DNA of 64,000 nt. Source: Viscum album. Its lineage: Eukaryota; Streptophyta; Magnoliopsida; Santalales; Viscaceae. Shown piece by piece: positions 1-9,594 of the stretch; position 1 is the first letter of the stretch; each line of letters starts with the position of its first letter. The translations under genes were made by a program, and so were the position numbers. The notes beneath the pieces are model-generated. The model worked only from the letters and a program-made list of their open reading frames with translations, ran no database searches and was not told the DNA's origin. Location: NCBI GenBank assembly GCA_963277665.1, contig OY728130.1, forward strand, positions 1,369,522,393 to 1,369,586,392. Direction: 5' to 3'.

Positions 1-1081
1 TGGTTAATGTTGGAGCAGATCAGATAATGACCATATTTGGACAACATACTTAGGTTGTAACAAAAAATATTCCAAACATGTGTTGGATCATTTCATGGGG
101 TAGAAGACCCCATATTTAAGTGGTAATAATAATCAAATGGTTTTTAGAAATAAATCAAGTCCCTTAAATAGATATTCATGGCATTAAGATGCAGTGAAAA
201 TGAAAAGGTAGTAATGGAAGTATATTGTCTCAAGGGTGACACTGATCAATGGTGGTCCCTGATTCAGAATACCACGGAGGACGAATAAATAGAAGATATG
301 GAATGGAGAACTTTTAATAAACTATTCTTCAAAAAAATATTTTTCTCATGAGAAACGAACATAAATGAAGTGGAAATACCTTATAATTAAGAAAAGGGAA
401 TAATTTAGTGTTGCTAAGTATGAGGCTACCTTTAGAAGGCTATCTATGTATGTTATAGATTACGTACGTGACTCAACAGACAAGATTGATCATTTCATTG
501 AAGGTTTTAATCCATGTCTTCTAATGGAATTTGCTTTTCAAACATTTTCATCATATGATTAAATTGTATCAAGTGCCATCAAAATAGAGAAGAAATTTTC
601 TAAATCAAATTTGATCAAGGGAAACCAAGATAAAAAGTGGCACTCTGATAACCAAGGGAAAGGTGAAGCACCAAAGAAGAACAAGGGAATTAAGAAATTC
701 CCATTATGTGAAAACTCTGGAAAGAATCATCTCGAGAAATACTTGAAAGGCATGAGGGTCTGCTATAAGTGTGGAGAAAAGGATTACCTATCTCATGAAT
801 TCAAGGGGAAGAAACAATTTTATGATGTTCAATGCTACAATTTTCGAGAGGGGGGACACTTTTCAAATGAGCGTCCTAATCGCCAACAAAACATACCTCA
901 GAAAAATCCAAGTGAGGAAGGAAGAGCATATATGATTACAACCATAGATGTTGAAGTTCATAATGATGTGGTATCAGGTACTATAATCGTTTCTTCAAAT
1001 ATAGACAACACTTCATTTGATTCTAGATCATCACATTCATTTATATCTTCCCAGGTTGCCAAGAAAAATAGGAATGTCTAA
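1..1081 (+). pseudogene. gag: gag (capsid/nucleocapsid) of the chromovirus, broken
   Basis: Gag forms the particle that packages element RNA in the cytoplasm. Near 229-285 the sequence reads LKGDTDQWWSLIQNTTEDE, matching the conserved 'GxAxxWW' part of Gypsy gag. A 156-codon open stretch at 611-1081 has a basic, lysine-rich segment and two zinc-knuckle remnants. The first, CYKCGEKDYLSHEF, has Tyr and Phe where the His and last Cys of CX2CX4HX4C should be. The second, CYNFREGGHFSNER, keeps the first Cys and the His but has lost the other two Cys. RNA binding is therefore unlikely. Stops and frame changes separate the parts, and the amino end is outside the window. Confidence 0.85.
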
Positions 1082-1290
1082 TTTGATTTAATAACGGAGT
1101 TATCAGTCCAAACTCCTAGGGGATGCATCATTACAACAAAGGCATGTCAACTAGTACCCATTATGACACATAAACATGTTTTAGTTGCTAACCTTATCAT
1201 TAAACATATGACTGAATTTGATATAAATCTCAGTATGAATTGTCTGTCAAATTATGATGCGAAGATATATTGTAGGAAAAAAGGAAGTTA
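920..1290 (+). pseudogene. Retropepsin-like aspartic protease remnant of the chromovirus
   Basis: This lies directly after the zinc knuckles, where Gypsy elements encode the protease that cleaves the gag-pol polyprotein. The active-site region reads FDSRSSHSFIS (about 1016-1048), against the usual DSGA(T/S)HSFIS of plant chromoviruses. The catalytic Asp is present, but the essential Gly has become Arg. The open frame ends at 1081, and the C-terminal half continues only as broken fragments (for example a FDINLSMN.L-like stretch near 1216). Identity rests on this motif and on position. The boundaries are approximate. Confidence 0.7.
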
Positions 1291-1479
1291 CAATTTTTGA
1301 AAATGGTTTAGAATCTCTTATCATTAGATTAGAGACCTCACTATATGATTCTTATCTAGAACCACCCATAGTAGCTCTATTAAATTAAATTCTTGGAGAA
1401 GAAGAGAACCCAATTTCTATGGGTGAGAAAATAAATCATCAAATTAAATATGTTCACATAGTACAACAATACATTGATT

Positions 1480-2200
1480 TATTTCTATAGGATTTACCTA
1501 AACATCCTTCAGAGTGGGAAGTTGAGTTCTCTATTAATTTAATTCCTGATAAAAGACCTATATAAAAGACTCCCCAGAGATTGTCCACCATGGAATTATT
1601 GGAGATAAAGAAACAACTATATGAATTGAGTGAAAATGGATTTATTAGGCCTAGTGCTTCTCCATGGGTTGCCCTTATCCTCTTGGTCATGAAGAAAGAT
1701 GGATATATGAGGCTATGCATTGATTACAGGGAAATCAATTATATTGTGATAAATAATAAGTATCATCTGCCCCATATTGATGATTTAAATTGTCAACATC
1801 ATGGAGCTTAATACTTTTTGAAGATCGACCTTTGATCTGGATATCATCAGCTACTTGTGAGGAACGAAGAAATTACTAAGACATCATTTTGAACTAGATA
1901 TGGGCATTACGAGTTTACAGTGATGCCTTTTTGATAGAAAAATGCACCGTCTATTTTCATTGATTTAATGAATAGAGTTTTCAAGGAACATCTTGATAAC
2001 ATTGATTTGGTATTAATTGATGATATCCTGGTACACAAATAAATCTTTGTAGACCATGGGGATCACTTGAAGATTATTCTAGAAACTCTTATAAGAAACA
2101 AAATATATTGGATGTTTAGGAAGTGAAAATTCTTGCTTCAATGAGTTTCTTTTCTAGGCCATATATTCTATACAGATGGAATCCTAGTTGATCTTGTTAA
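1480..2200 (+). pseudogene. Reverse transcriptase of the chromovirus, broken
   Basis: It copied element RNA into DNA. The open stretch 1581-1811 gives the fingers and palm start: [45 protein letters not shown] and LPHIDDL, all conserved in Gypsy RT. The catalytic YxDD box appears as LIDDILV, with LIDD at 2013-2024, in the same frame as the 1581 stretch (canonical FIDDILVY). Stops occur in between (for example at 1809) and downstream. FLGHI-like sequence near 2150 marks the following subdomain. Family assignment is certain; activity is excluded by the stops. Confidence 0.9.
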
Positions 2201-2334
2201 GACAAAGGTAATACAAGAATATAGCATGCCAACAAACATAACTGAGGTACGCAGTTTTATTGGATTAGTAGTTTACTATCGTCATTTCATTCAGAATATT
2301 GCTTGAATGGCTGACTTACTAACCAAGATCACAT

Positions 2335-2810
2335 GTAATGGAGTTATGTTTGTGTGGACAAAACCATGAACATAATTCTTTGAAGAATTTAATAAAATAT
2401 TGGCCAATTCTCAAATTTTGACTATTACATTTGGAAGTGATGGATTTGTAATATAAAATTATGGATCAATGAATGGACTAGGTTGCATTCTTATGCAAAA
2501 TGATAAAGTTATTACTTATGCATCACGACAGTTGAAGAATTATGAGAAAAATTTCCAACTCATGATCTTGAGTAAGAAACTGTAATGTTTTCTCTGAAAA
2601 TATAGTGAAATTATCTCTACAGAGAAATATGTGATATTTATGTGGACCACAAGAGTTTAAAATACAATTTCTCACAAAAATAAATCAACATGAGGAAAAT
2701 TATATGGCTAGAGTTACTCTAAGATTATAATTTTTCAATACACTACCACCCAAGAAGGAAAAATAAGGTTGCATATGCATTAAAAAAGAATGACCATGGA
2801 CTTCTGTCTC
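2335..2810 (+). pseudogene. RNase H domain of the chromovirus, broken
   Basis: RNase H removes the RNA template during reverse transcription. FVWTKP near 2350 marks the RT thumb/RNase H junction. The stretch GLGCILMQNDKVITYASRQL around 2479-2538 matches the plant Gypsy RNase H signature (GLGCVLMQ..KVIAYASRQL). Later fragments (TTRV.NTISHK, STQEGK) correspond to the 'TDHKSL' and 'GKANVVADALSR' parts but are heavily altered and frameshifted. The Asp of the YSDAS motif is not clearly readable. Boundaries are approximate. Confidence 0.8.
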
Positions 2811-2989
2811 AAATGAGGATTAGAAGAGATCCTATATTCATGGATCTACTAAAGACAAAAATGGGAATTGTTAAAGAAGGGGAAACATCTTTCCTCATTC
2901 AAATGATTGCTAAACCATATTTAAGAGAGGAGATAAAAATCTCTAAATAAAATGATGAAAATATACACAAGAAAATTATTAGTTTTAGG

Positions 2990-4110
2990 GATGGCAGATT
3001 GGAAGACTTCGTGTGTGAGGAAGGAGTTATAATGTTTGGGAAGAGTTTATGAATTCCATTAGAACTCAAGATAAGAATAGAACTATTAGACAAATCTCAT
3101 ATGAAAAATTTCTCTATACACCTGGGTAGAAGAATGATTTATATATTTCTAAAAGAATATTTCTTGTGGAATAATATGAAGAGAGAAATTGCTGACTATG
3201 TGTCATGGTGTCTAGTTTGTCAATAAGTGAAGGTAGAGAGACAACATCCTAGAGGAGTGATGCAACATCTACCTATTATTATGTGGAAGTGGGATAATAT
3301 TATGATGGATTTTTTCACTATAATACCAAGGACACCTAGAAGAAAAGATGAAATAGGGGTAATTATTGATCATCTCACAAAATTAGCACATTTCCTTCTT
3401 ATAAGAGAGGATTTACCACTTGTGGTCCTGGAGAGACCTTATATTAATGTTGTTGTAAGATTTCATGGTGCACCACTATTGATTGTGTCTGATAAAGATC
3501 CCCAGTTTATCTCATTTTTCTGGAAGACTATCTAGAAGGCTTTGAATAACGAGCTTCATATGAGTACAAGTTATCACCCCCAAACGAATGGACAGTCTGA
3601 AAGGACTATTCAAACTCTAGAAGACATGTTGAGGTCATTCTCTCTTGACATCCAAGGTATGTAGGATCAATACTTATCATTGGTCGAATATTCCTACAAC
3701 AATAGTTTCTAATCTAGTATAAAAATGGCTCCATATGAAGCATTATATGGAAGGAGATGTCGAACTCCAACATGTTTGGATGAAGTTGGTGAGAGGAAAC
3801 CTATACGCCCGTAACTTATTGTTGAGACCACGATAATGGTGAAGACAATCAAAGACTATATTAAAGCAGCCCAAAGTAGGAAGAAGAGTAATGATGACAA
3901 CAAGAGAAAGGATATGGAATTCCAAGTGGGAAATCATGTCTTTCTTAATGTATCTTCATAGAAGGGTGTCTTAAGGTTCTTTAAGAATGGGAAATTGAGC
4001 CCTAGGTACATCAGGCCATTTGAAATTTTTGGAAAGAATTATAGCTATAGATTAATGTTAAGAAATGCATCCATGTATTTCAAAATTTCATGATGTGTTC
4101 CATGTGTCAT
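2990..4110 (+). pseudogene. Integrase of the chromovirus, broken
   Basis: It inserted element DNA into the host genome. The zinc-binding part ends near 3222 with MKREIADYVSWCLVCQ, keeping CX2C. The open stretch 3227-3535 carries VKVERQHPRG, WKWDNIMMDFF (first acidic residue), IIDHLTKLAHF and IVSDKDPQFIS (second acidic residue). [18 protein letters not shown] begins at 3560 in the same frame and includes the third acidic residue. PYEALYGRRCRTPT begins about 3731, also in that frame. Stops at 3533 and near 3661 interrupt it. The frame is better kept than elsewhere in this element. C-terminal 'PRYIRPFEI' wording near 4000 precedes the chromodomain. Confidence 0.92.
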
Positions 4111-4159
4111 TTTTGAAGAAATACATACCAAACCCAACGCATATACTCACCTATGAAGA

Positions 4160-4357
4160 AATATAACTCGAACCTGATTTGTCATACTATGAAAAGCATA
4201 TTGGGATTCATGATAAAAGGGAGTATGTATTGAGAATTTGGACAACTCATCTGGTAAATGTTATTTGGAAAACCAGAATATAGAGGAAGCATCATGGGAA
4301 CCTGAGGATGTTATGAAGAATAACCACGCACATCTTTTTGATGGGCTTTATAAATGA
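4160..4357 (+). pseudogene. Chromodomain at the integrase C terminus
   Basis: The chromodomain targets integration to modified chromatin and defines chromoviruses. Fragments YEKHIGIHDKREYVLRIWTT and IEEASWEPEDVMKNNHAHLFD (from 4280) match the usual 'I...R.QVLR.K.I..VKV.W......EEATWEPE..M...YP.LF' pattern. A frameshift lies between the two halves and a stop follows near 4355. The second half returns to the same frame as the integrase core. This is the best evidence for the chromovirus call. Confidence 0.85.
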
Positions 4358-4382
4358 AAAATTTTGAGAATTAAATTTCAAA

Positions 4383-4394
4383 TGGAGGGAATAA
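4383..4394 (+). other. Polypurine tract before the 3' LTR
   Basis: The short purine-rich run TGGAGGGAATAA lies directly before the TGTTGCAACCC that starts the LTR. This is the expected position for the plus-strand primer. It is weaker than a typical GGGGGA tract. Confidence 0.65.
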
Positions 4395-4628
4395 TGTTGC
4401 AACCCAAACATTTAATGGTATGTTTCTCTTAAATAAATTTGATTTATAGACTATATTTCATAAAGCAATGAGTTTATTTAAAAAAAAGACTTGTTTATTT
4501 AGGATACAGTCATTGACTATCCATTGAACATAAATTTTCCACTTGTGTGTTTTGAATTTGGAAAATCTGACATACACGGTTGTGTTTAGGATGATATTTA
4601 GAGACTGATAGAATTAACATTTTTTGGT

Positions 4629-4708
4629 GAATAGTAACATACCCTTCTGAATAGTAACCTACCCTTTTGAATAGTAACGTACCCTTATGAATAATAATAT
4701 GACTCTTA
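4629..4708 (+). repeat. 20-bp tandem repeat in LTR U3, four units
   Basis: Units start at 4629, 4649, 4669 and 4689. The first three begin GAATAGTAAC, followed by a variable base and TACCCTT. The fourth is more decayed. It lies in the U3 part upstream of the TATA-like box, where such repeats often hold enhancer sites. That role is inference. Confidence 0.9.
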
Positions 4709-5143
4709 TAAATTTTATCCATACCATTGAGTGTGTAAATGAATTTTGTCACCTTAAAAATGAATTTGAATATTTTAAGTGTTTATAGATTTCTATCAAA
4801 TAATTATTTAATTAAATATTTACTTATTTATATATGGAAAATTATTTATAAAAAATGGACTTCATTTTTGGATTCTACATGTTGAAAAATGGTTAGGGTA
4901 AGTTTTTGGTATTTTTCTGAAAGAAATATATTTTTGGTGAATTGTAAAATACATTAATTTACGTATAAATACATTATAATTTAAATTTACTATTCCAAGC
5001 ATCATGATTGATGTAAGCACCCAAATCTCAAAATCACAAGAATATATTACTAATCTTTTTCATGGAATTCTCACAATTTCTTCCCTTGTGGGGGAATAAT
5101 AAATTAATGATTATAATATTAAGAAAAATCCTCTCCCCTCTAG

Positions 5144-5150
5144 TATATAA
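5144..5150 (+). promoter_or_regulatory. TATA-like box of the LTR
   Basis: TATATAA follows a CTCTCCCCTCTAG stretch and precedes a pyrimidine- and CA-rich leader, about 750 bases into the LTR. The sequence layout fits a U3/R boundary shortly downstream, near 5170-5180. Predicted only. Confidence 0.5.
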
Positions 5151-7583
5151 ACCACTAAAGCTTCATGCCTTGCCTAAATTCTACAAAATACTCATACTAA
5201 TCCCTCTACCCACGTCCAAAACCTTTTAGTCTCACCAAAAGGAAAAAAACAAAGTCCTTTAAAAGATACTTAGGGAGGAGTACTCCAGAGGTGAACCTTT
5301 CTTCTCTTTTCTTTCAATTTCTTTTACAGAGTTCCATTCTTTTGTTCTCCATGTTCACCTCCCCTTATAAAAATTCCATGATAATTATAGTAACTTAAAT
5401 GTACTTATTTTTATTGTGATAATAGAATATTTCATCATAATATCTCTTTCCTCCACCTTTTATAAAATAAATGCAAACACTGTCCATGATGTGTTAATTT
5501 ATCACACTCAAGGATGAAGGGTTTTCAATTTGCATTACTATCTTAAATACTGGTCATGAAACCTTTTCAATGAAAAAACATGGTCATAATATATGTATTT
5601 TATCTTGATTATTGTTCTTGAATCCTTACACATTCATAATATGGAATAATAATACACAACAAGTTTATTGTGCACAAAACCGCCAAGCCAAATCCCAACA
5701 TTTATTTTTCACTCATCGAATGATTCATCCTCAGGGTATATAACCAAAATCATTATAAGATCATTTATATATCTTTAATTTCAAGATTAATTTATATTAA
5801 AATTCCTGATGTTTAAACATATTTCAAACAAACATCCATTCATGAATACAAGTAAACAGATCATTAAAACCAAAGAAGAAAATGCTAGCAAAATAATAAA
5901 ATAGAATCTATTAAAAAATCAAAAGGGCCATTAGTGAAACTATCAAGGTCATATAATATCAATTACATGCTGATTAGGTACTGGACATATTTATTAATGA
6001 TGATAAATTTTATTATTCAGGTCGTTAATAATAGTGAAGAACACCATCAAGCACAATGTAAGGGATATCTTAACTCAATTTCCATTCATTAATTTAAATA
6101 TCAATGTCATTGGTTTTGTATTTTCCCAGAATATGTTTGAATGATCTATGATTTTTTTATTCTATATATCCAATTTTACTATGTGGGTTTTTGTTTGTCA
6201 CACATAATTATGTCATTGATTTTTCCTCAATCTAATGAAACGTTCTGGGTAAGGGATCCTCTCTCTCACTTTTGTTCAAGAATCTCCCCAACGTTGTGCT
6301 CTTTTATTTTTAATTGTTAATGATGGGGTATGTTTTTTCACCTCCCAAATATTACCGTTATGAAATATAAATAATGGGATACCCCTTCATATTACTTTAA
6401 TCCCTTGAAAGAACACTTGTTAACATGCTGAAATGCTTATAAGGGGTTTTCTCATCTCACTTTCAATTCTGCGGGATCTTTGTTATCCACCTATTATTTA
6501 TTTTATTTGGTATAGGCGTAAATCCATTTGATATAAAGTATCATGATTCTAATTATATTCATTGTATTCTTTGATTCTTTTTGTGGTTATTATCTTTTGT
6601 TCATACGACTCAGCCGATTACAACGTGGTAATGAGATGTCTCTCAATTTTTACATCATTGTGACTTTCTTAGTATTGTGCACCTACTTTTTCTTATGTGG
6701 TCTAACTACATCACATTTGAGACAAATTTTCAATTGAAATTATATTCCATTTAAATTTAAAAATTCTCATATCATATATATGATTATTTTCTAATCTGTA
6801 TAACATTTTACAAACGATATCTATTTTGAATGTTATTCTAACTATGGAAATATTGATGAATCTGTATCCTCTATTCTATACAGATAATGTAAAGGAATAT
6901 TTCTCTTGTATTTAATCAATTTATAAAGAATTATTTGGACATGTTGTGGCAGGTGGGGCCTGCTATAGCCCCTTGATGCATCGGTAGGTCTCATGAGACA
7001 ATCAGTTTGGGGACAAACCCATCAATTTTGTTCCCAAAAACCAAATGTGTTTCTTCCCAAAGAACTAAACCGTTTTTACAGTATTATGGTATCATATAGC
7101 AGAAACATGAAATCCAATTAATAATAATTCTCTTTATATATTATTAGTTATTACTATCCACGAGGTTTCCAATATGAAAAAATCTATGGATACAGTTTTA
7201 TTCTCAGTTTATTAATGGCATGAGTTTTTCATTTATTCACCGTTCCATTTTGATTATATGAAATTGTTTACAATTCGATTATTATTGATTCATGATTCCA
7301 CTATTTGTGACCCTTATTGACCATTTTAGCTCACGCCATTCATTTTTTACTTTCAATAGGTGACTAATATGAGATAATTTATTGTGTTCTTGTGGATGAA
7401 GTCATTAGTTTTTGTTATGTATTGTATTTTGTAACCTTTTCAAATATAATTTATGTTACATTTATTTATATAGTTTTTCAAGAGTACTAAACTGATCATC
7501 ACTTAGGTATTTTCATTCCTTATAATCATTCCAATATAAAAAATAATGCACCAGCTCTGGTGTATAGGGGTCGGGGTGTTACA

Positions 7584-7905
7584 TTATCCTCTAAATAAAT
7601 CACTTGGAGCTATTATAATTTGAAAATAAATTTATAATAAAATAATACTTTAGGAGTTTTTTTAAATGACCTCTCCCCTCTCTTACAAAAGGACCCCACC
7701 TCTACCAACTTACTCACATCTCTCAAGCCCCTTGGCTTGCCAAACATTTGATCATATAAGATCCCAACATTTATCACTTAATCCTAAAAGCCTTACCTTG
7801 GGTATAAGGTAACCCAAGATAGCATTTTCTTTCAAATCAAATAAGAATTACCCGATTTAGAGGTAATTTATTCTCTCAATATCATTTCATTTATTTTCCT
7901 TCTTC
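7584..7905 (+). repeat. Second, related LTR: left fragment before the Copia insertion
   Basis: Starting right after the first LTR ends, this stretch has an AT-rich part followed by GACCTCTCCCCTCTCTTAC and a pyrimidine/CA-rich leader. That resembles 5110-5330 of the first LTR. It stops at the Copia target duplication TCTTC (7901-7905). The continuation after the Copia element is at 19197-20805. The beginning of this LTR is missing, probably because the chromovirus inserted into it and the rest lies left of the window. Confidence 0.55.
7901..7905. repeat. Target-site duplication TCTTC, left copy
   Basis: Five bases immediately left of the Copia LTR start (TGTTTGGTTGG). They are identical to 19192-19196 immediately right of the other LTR. 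Confidence 0.85.
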
Positions 7906-9580
7906 TGTTTGGTTGGAATAGCTACAGTGATTACAAGAGAGGGGGTGAATTTTATTGTTTTTAAAAGATTCACAATTTCATTGATTCAAATCAACAGTAG
8001 AAAGATCTGGTTTAGTTTTTGTTTTAGAATATATATGGAGTACATAATAAATCTAGAATAAGGCACATAAATGTATAGTGAATAGGGTCATAAAGGACCC
8101 CAATTCTACTCTACCAATCACCATCTCTGTGAGATTGGTGAATTTCACTAGTAAGATCCCCATATCATAAGATAAGTCCCCAACTGAGTGTAGGAAGTTG
8201 TCACACTTACAAAAAAGGCTTACATAATAGAGCCTTATAGTTCTTTTACAGGGAACTAATAAAACCAAATCTTAGAGTGAAAAGATGAAACTCCACCATG
8301 ACTGAATAATAGCACTCAAAACACAATATAGATAAGATGTATTTTGGAAACAAATAAATGTTTCTCACGGTTTTAGAATGACACAGCTAATTTAAGATGA
8401 TATTTTGTTCATAAGAACAATTTGTTTGAAATATATATGAAAATATTATTTTTCAAAATAAATCTTTGATTTTAAGAAAAGAATCAAAAACAGAGAATTG
8501 TGTCTCTATATTTGAACAAGTATATCTCCAAAAATGTAGTCCTTGTATATGAGATTAGTGATCACTATAACGGTGGATTAATTTGTACAAGAAATCTTGG
8601 ATAAGAAGAATTTTATATACATCCATGAAATATTCAGATCACAATGTAAGAATATCCCCCACATAGAGATATATATAACAATATATAACATAGAATTATA
8701 TCAGATAAGCAAAAGACACATGATAAATCATGTGAATTAAAATTCAATAAATGATTATTAGAGTAACAATAACTTCCTTTATGAATAGGATATAAATATC
8801 TACTATTATCTACTCTTTAAATCATTTAAAAAGAGTGTTGAATCAATCAAAATAGTGTTTTAAATCTCCCTATTATTCCGCAATGACTTTTCCAAAACAC
8901 TTTGATAAAGAAATAAATTCAAATATTCGATGATGAAAAGTAAAACATAATGTTCCTTCACAAAATGAAAAAGTAAAAAACATTAGGATGAACTTAAAAA
9001 TGTAGGTTTGAAGATCCCTATGTATATCCACATCAGAAATGGTCTCTGAATGTAACATTGATTGTCCATTCATCCACTTTTATAAACTTAAGGTTGATAA
9101 CGTAAGGTTGATCATAAATGTATTGTTTATGATCCATACATTTTTATAGTTCCATACTTATGTAGGGTTCTTTAACTATACATTTTATTTATTTAAAACA
9201 TGTAGTTCTTATCCAAACATAATGTTCCTTAACCCTATGTTTCTTCAAATGTAGGGTTGATTAACCATATGCACTGATCTTTGAACGTAAACATAATTTT
9301 TTTTATATGTTACAGTCTTCAATGTATTGAATGAATATTATTTCTAGTAAACGAAAATCGGTGAATAGTGGTTCTAGAATACGCTTAGGATCATTTTTAA
9401 CACTTTAACGAATATTTCTCGAAATAAATTGTTCAATATTTTTTCAAGATATGAATATATAAAGAATATAAATTTCATGAAATACACTCAAAAAATCTGT
9501 AGTAAATTAGACTAGTATATTTGTAAGAATCAAAATCATTAATATTTATAGTGTATTGTTCAGAAGATAAATTCCCAACA
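7906..9580 (-). repeat. 3' LTR of the Copia element (1675 bases)
   Basis: On the plus strand it runs from TGTTTGGTTGGAATAG to ATTCCCAACA, which on the element strand is TGTTGGGAAT...CCAAACA. It aligns over its length with 17512-19191; clear shared blocks lie at 7911-8165, 8510-8600, 8870-9070 and 9240-9420. It contains a cluster of (G)TAGGGTTGAT-like sub-repeats (about 9000-9270) and the palindrome GGTTGATTAACC at 9255-9266. An open stretch at 8053-8268 is not a gene. Confidence 0.92.
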
Positions 9581-9581
9581 A

Positions 9582-9594
9582 TTTCTCCTTTTTG
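9582..9594 (-). other. Polypurine tract of the Copia element
   Basis: On the element strand the run CAAAAAGGAGAAA lies next to the TGTTGGGAAT start of the 3' LTR, the expected primer position for plus-strand DNA synthesis. Confidence 0.8.

Larger units (their letters stand above)
1..7583 (+). mobile_element. Ty3/Gypsy chromovirus, Tekay/Del-like, 5'-truncated by the window
   Basis: Decayed LTR retrotransposon in plus orientation. The domain order gag, protease, reverse transcriptase, RNase H, integrase, chromodomain, purine-rich tract, 3' LTR is read directly from frame fragments. Order and the terminal chromodomain place it among plant chromoviruses. The integrase wording (VKVERQHPRG, WKWDN.MMDF, YEALYGRRCRTP) and a long LTR of about 3.2 kb suggest the Tekay/Del lineage by family knowledge. 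The 5' LTR, PBS and gag start lie upstream of base 1. Many stops and frameshifts make it non-functional. Lineage assignment below chromovirus is inference. Confidence 0.9.
4395..7583 (+). repeat. 3' LTR of the chromovirus (about 3.19 kb)
   Basis: It starts TGTTGCAACCC right after the purine tract and ends GGGGTCGGGGTGTTACA, giving TG...CA ends with similar inverted termini. The 5' LTR is outside the window, so no within-element comparison is possible. The central part (about 6055-6290 and 6945-6965) is clearly related to 20050-20290 and 20445-20465 in a second LTR. It holds a 20-bp tandem repeat and a TATA-like box. A tight palindrome with arms CACCAG/CTGGTG sits at 7549-7562, just before the end. 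The open stretch 6543-6737 inside is a chance hydrophobic frame. Confidence 0.8.

Noticed and set aside
4629..4708. CRISPR-like array
   Set aside because: Units are contiguous 20-mers without spacers, in a plant LTR.
9000..9270. Interstitial telomere repeat, because GTAGGGTT recurs
   Set aside because: Spacing is irregular and the words are not in tandem TTTAGGG arrays.
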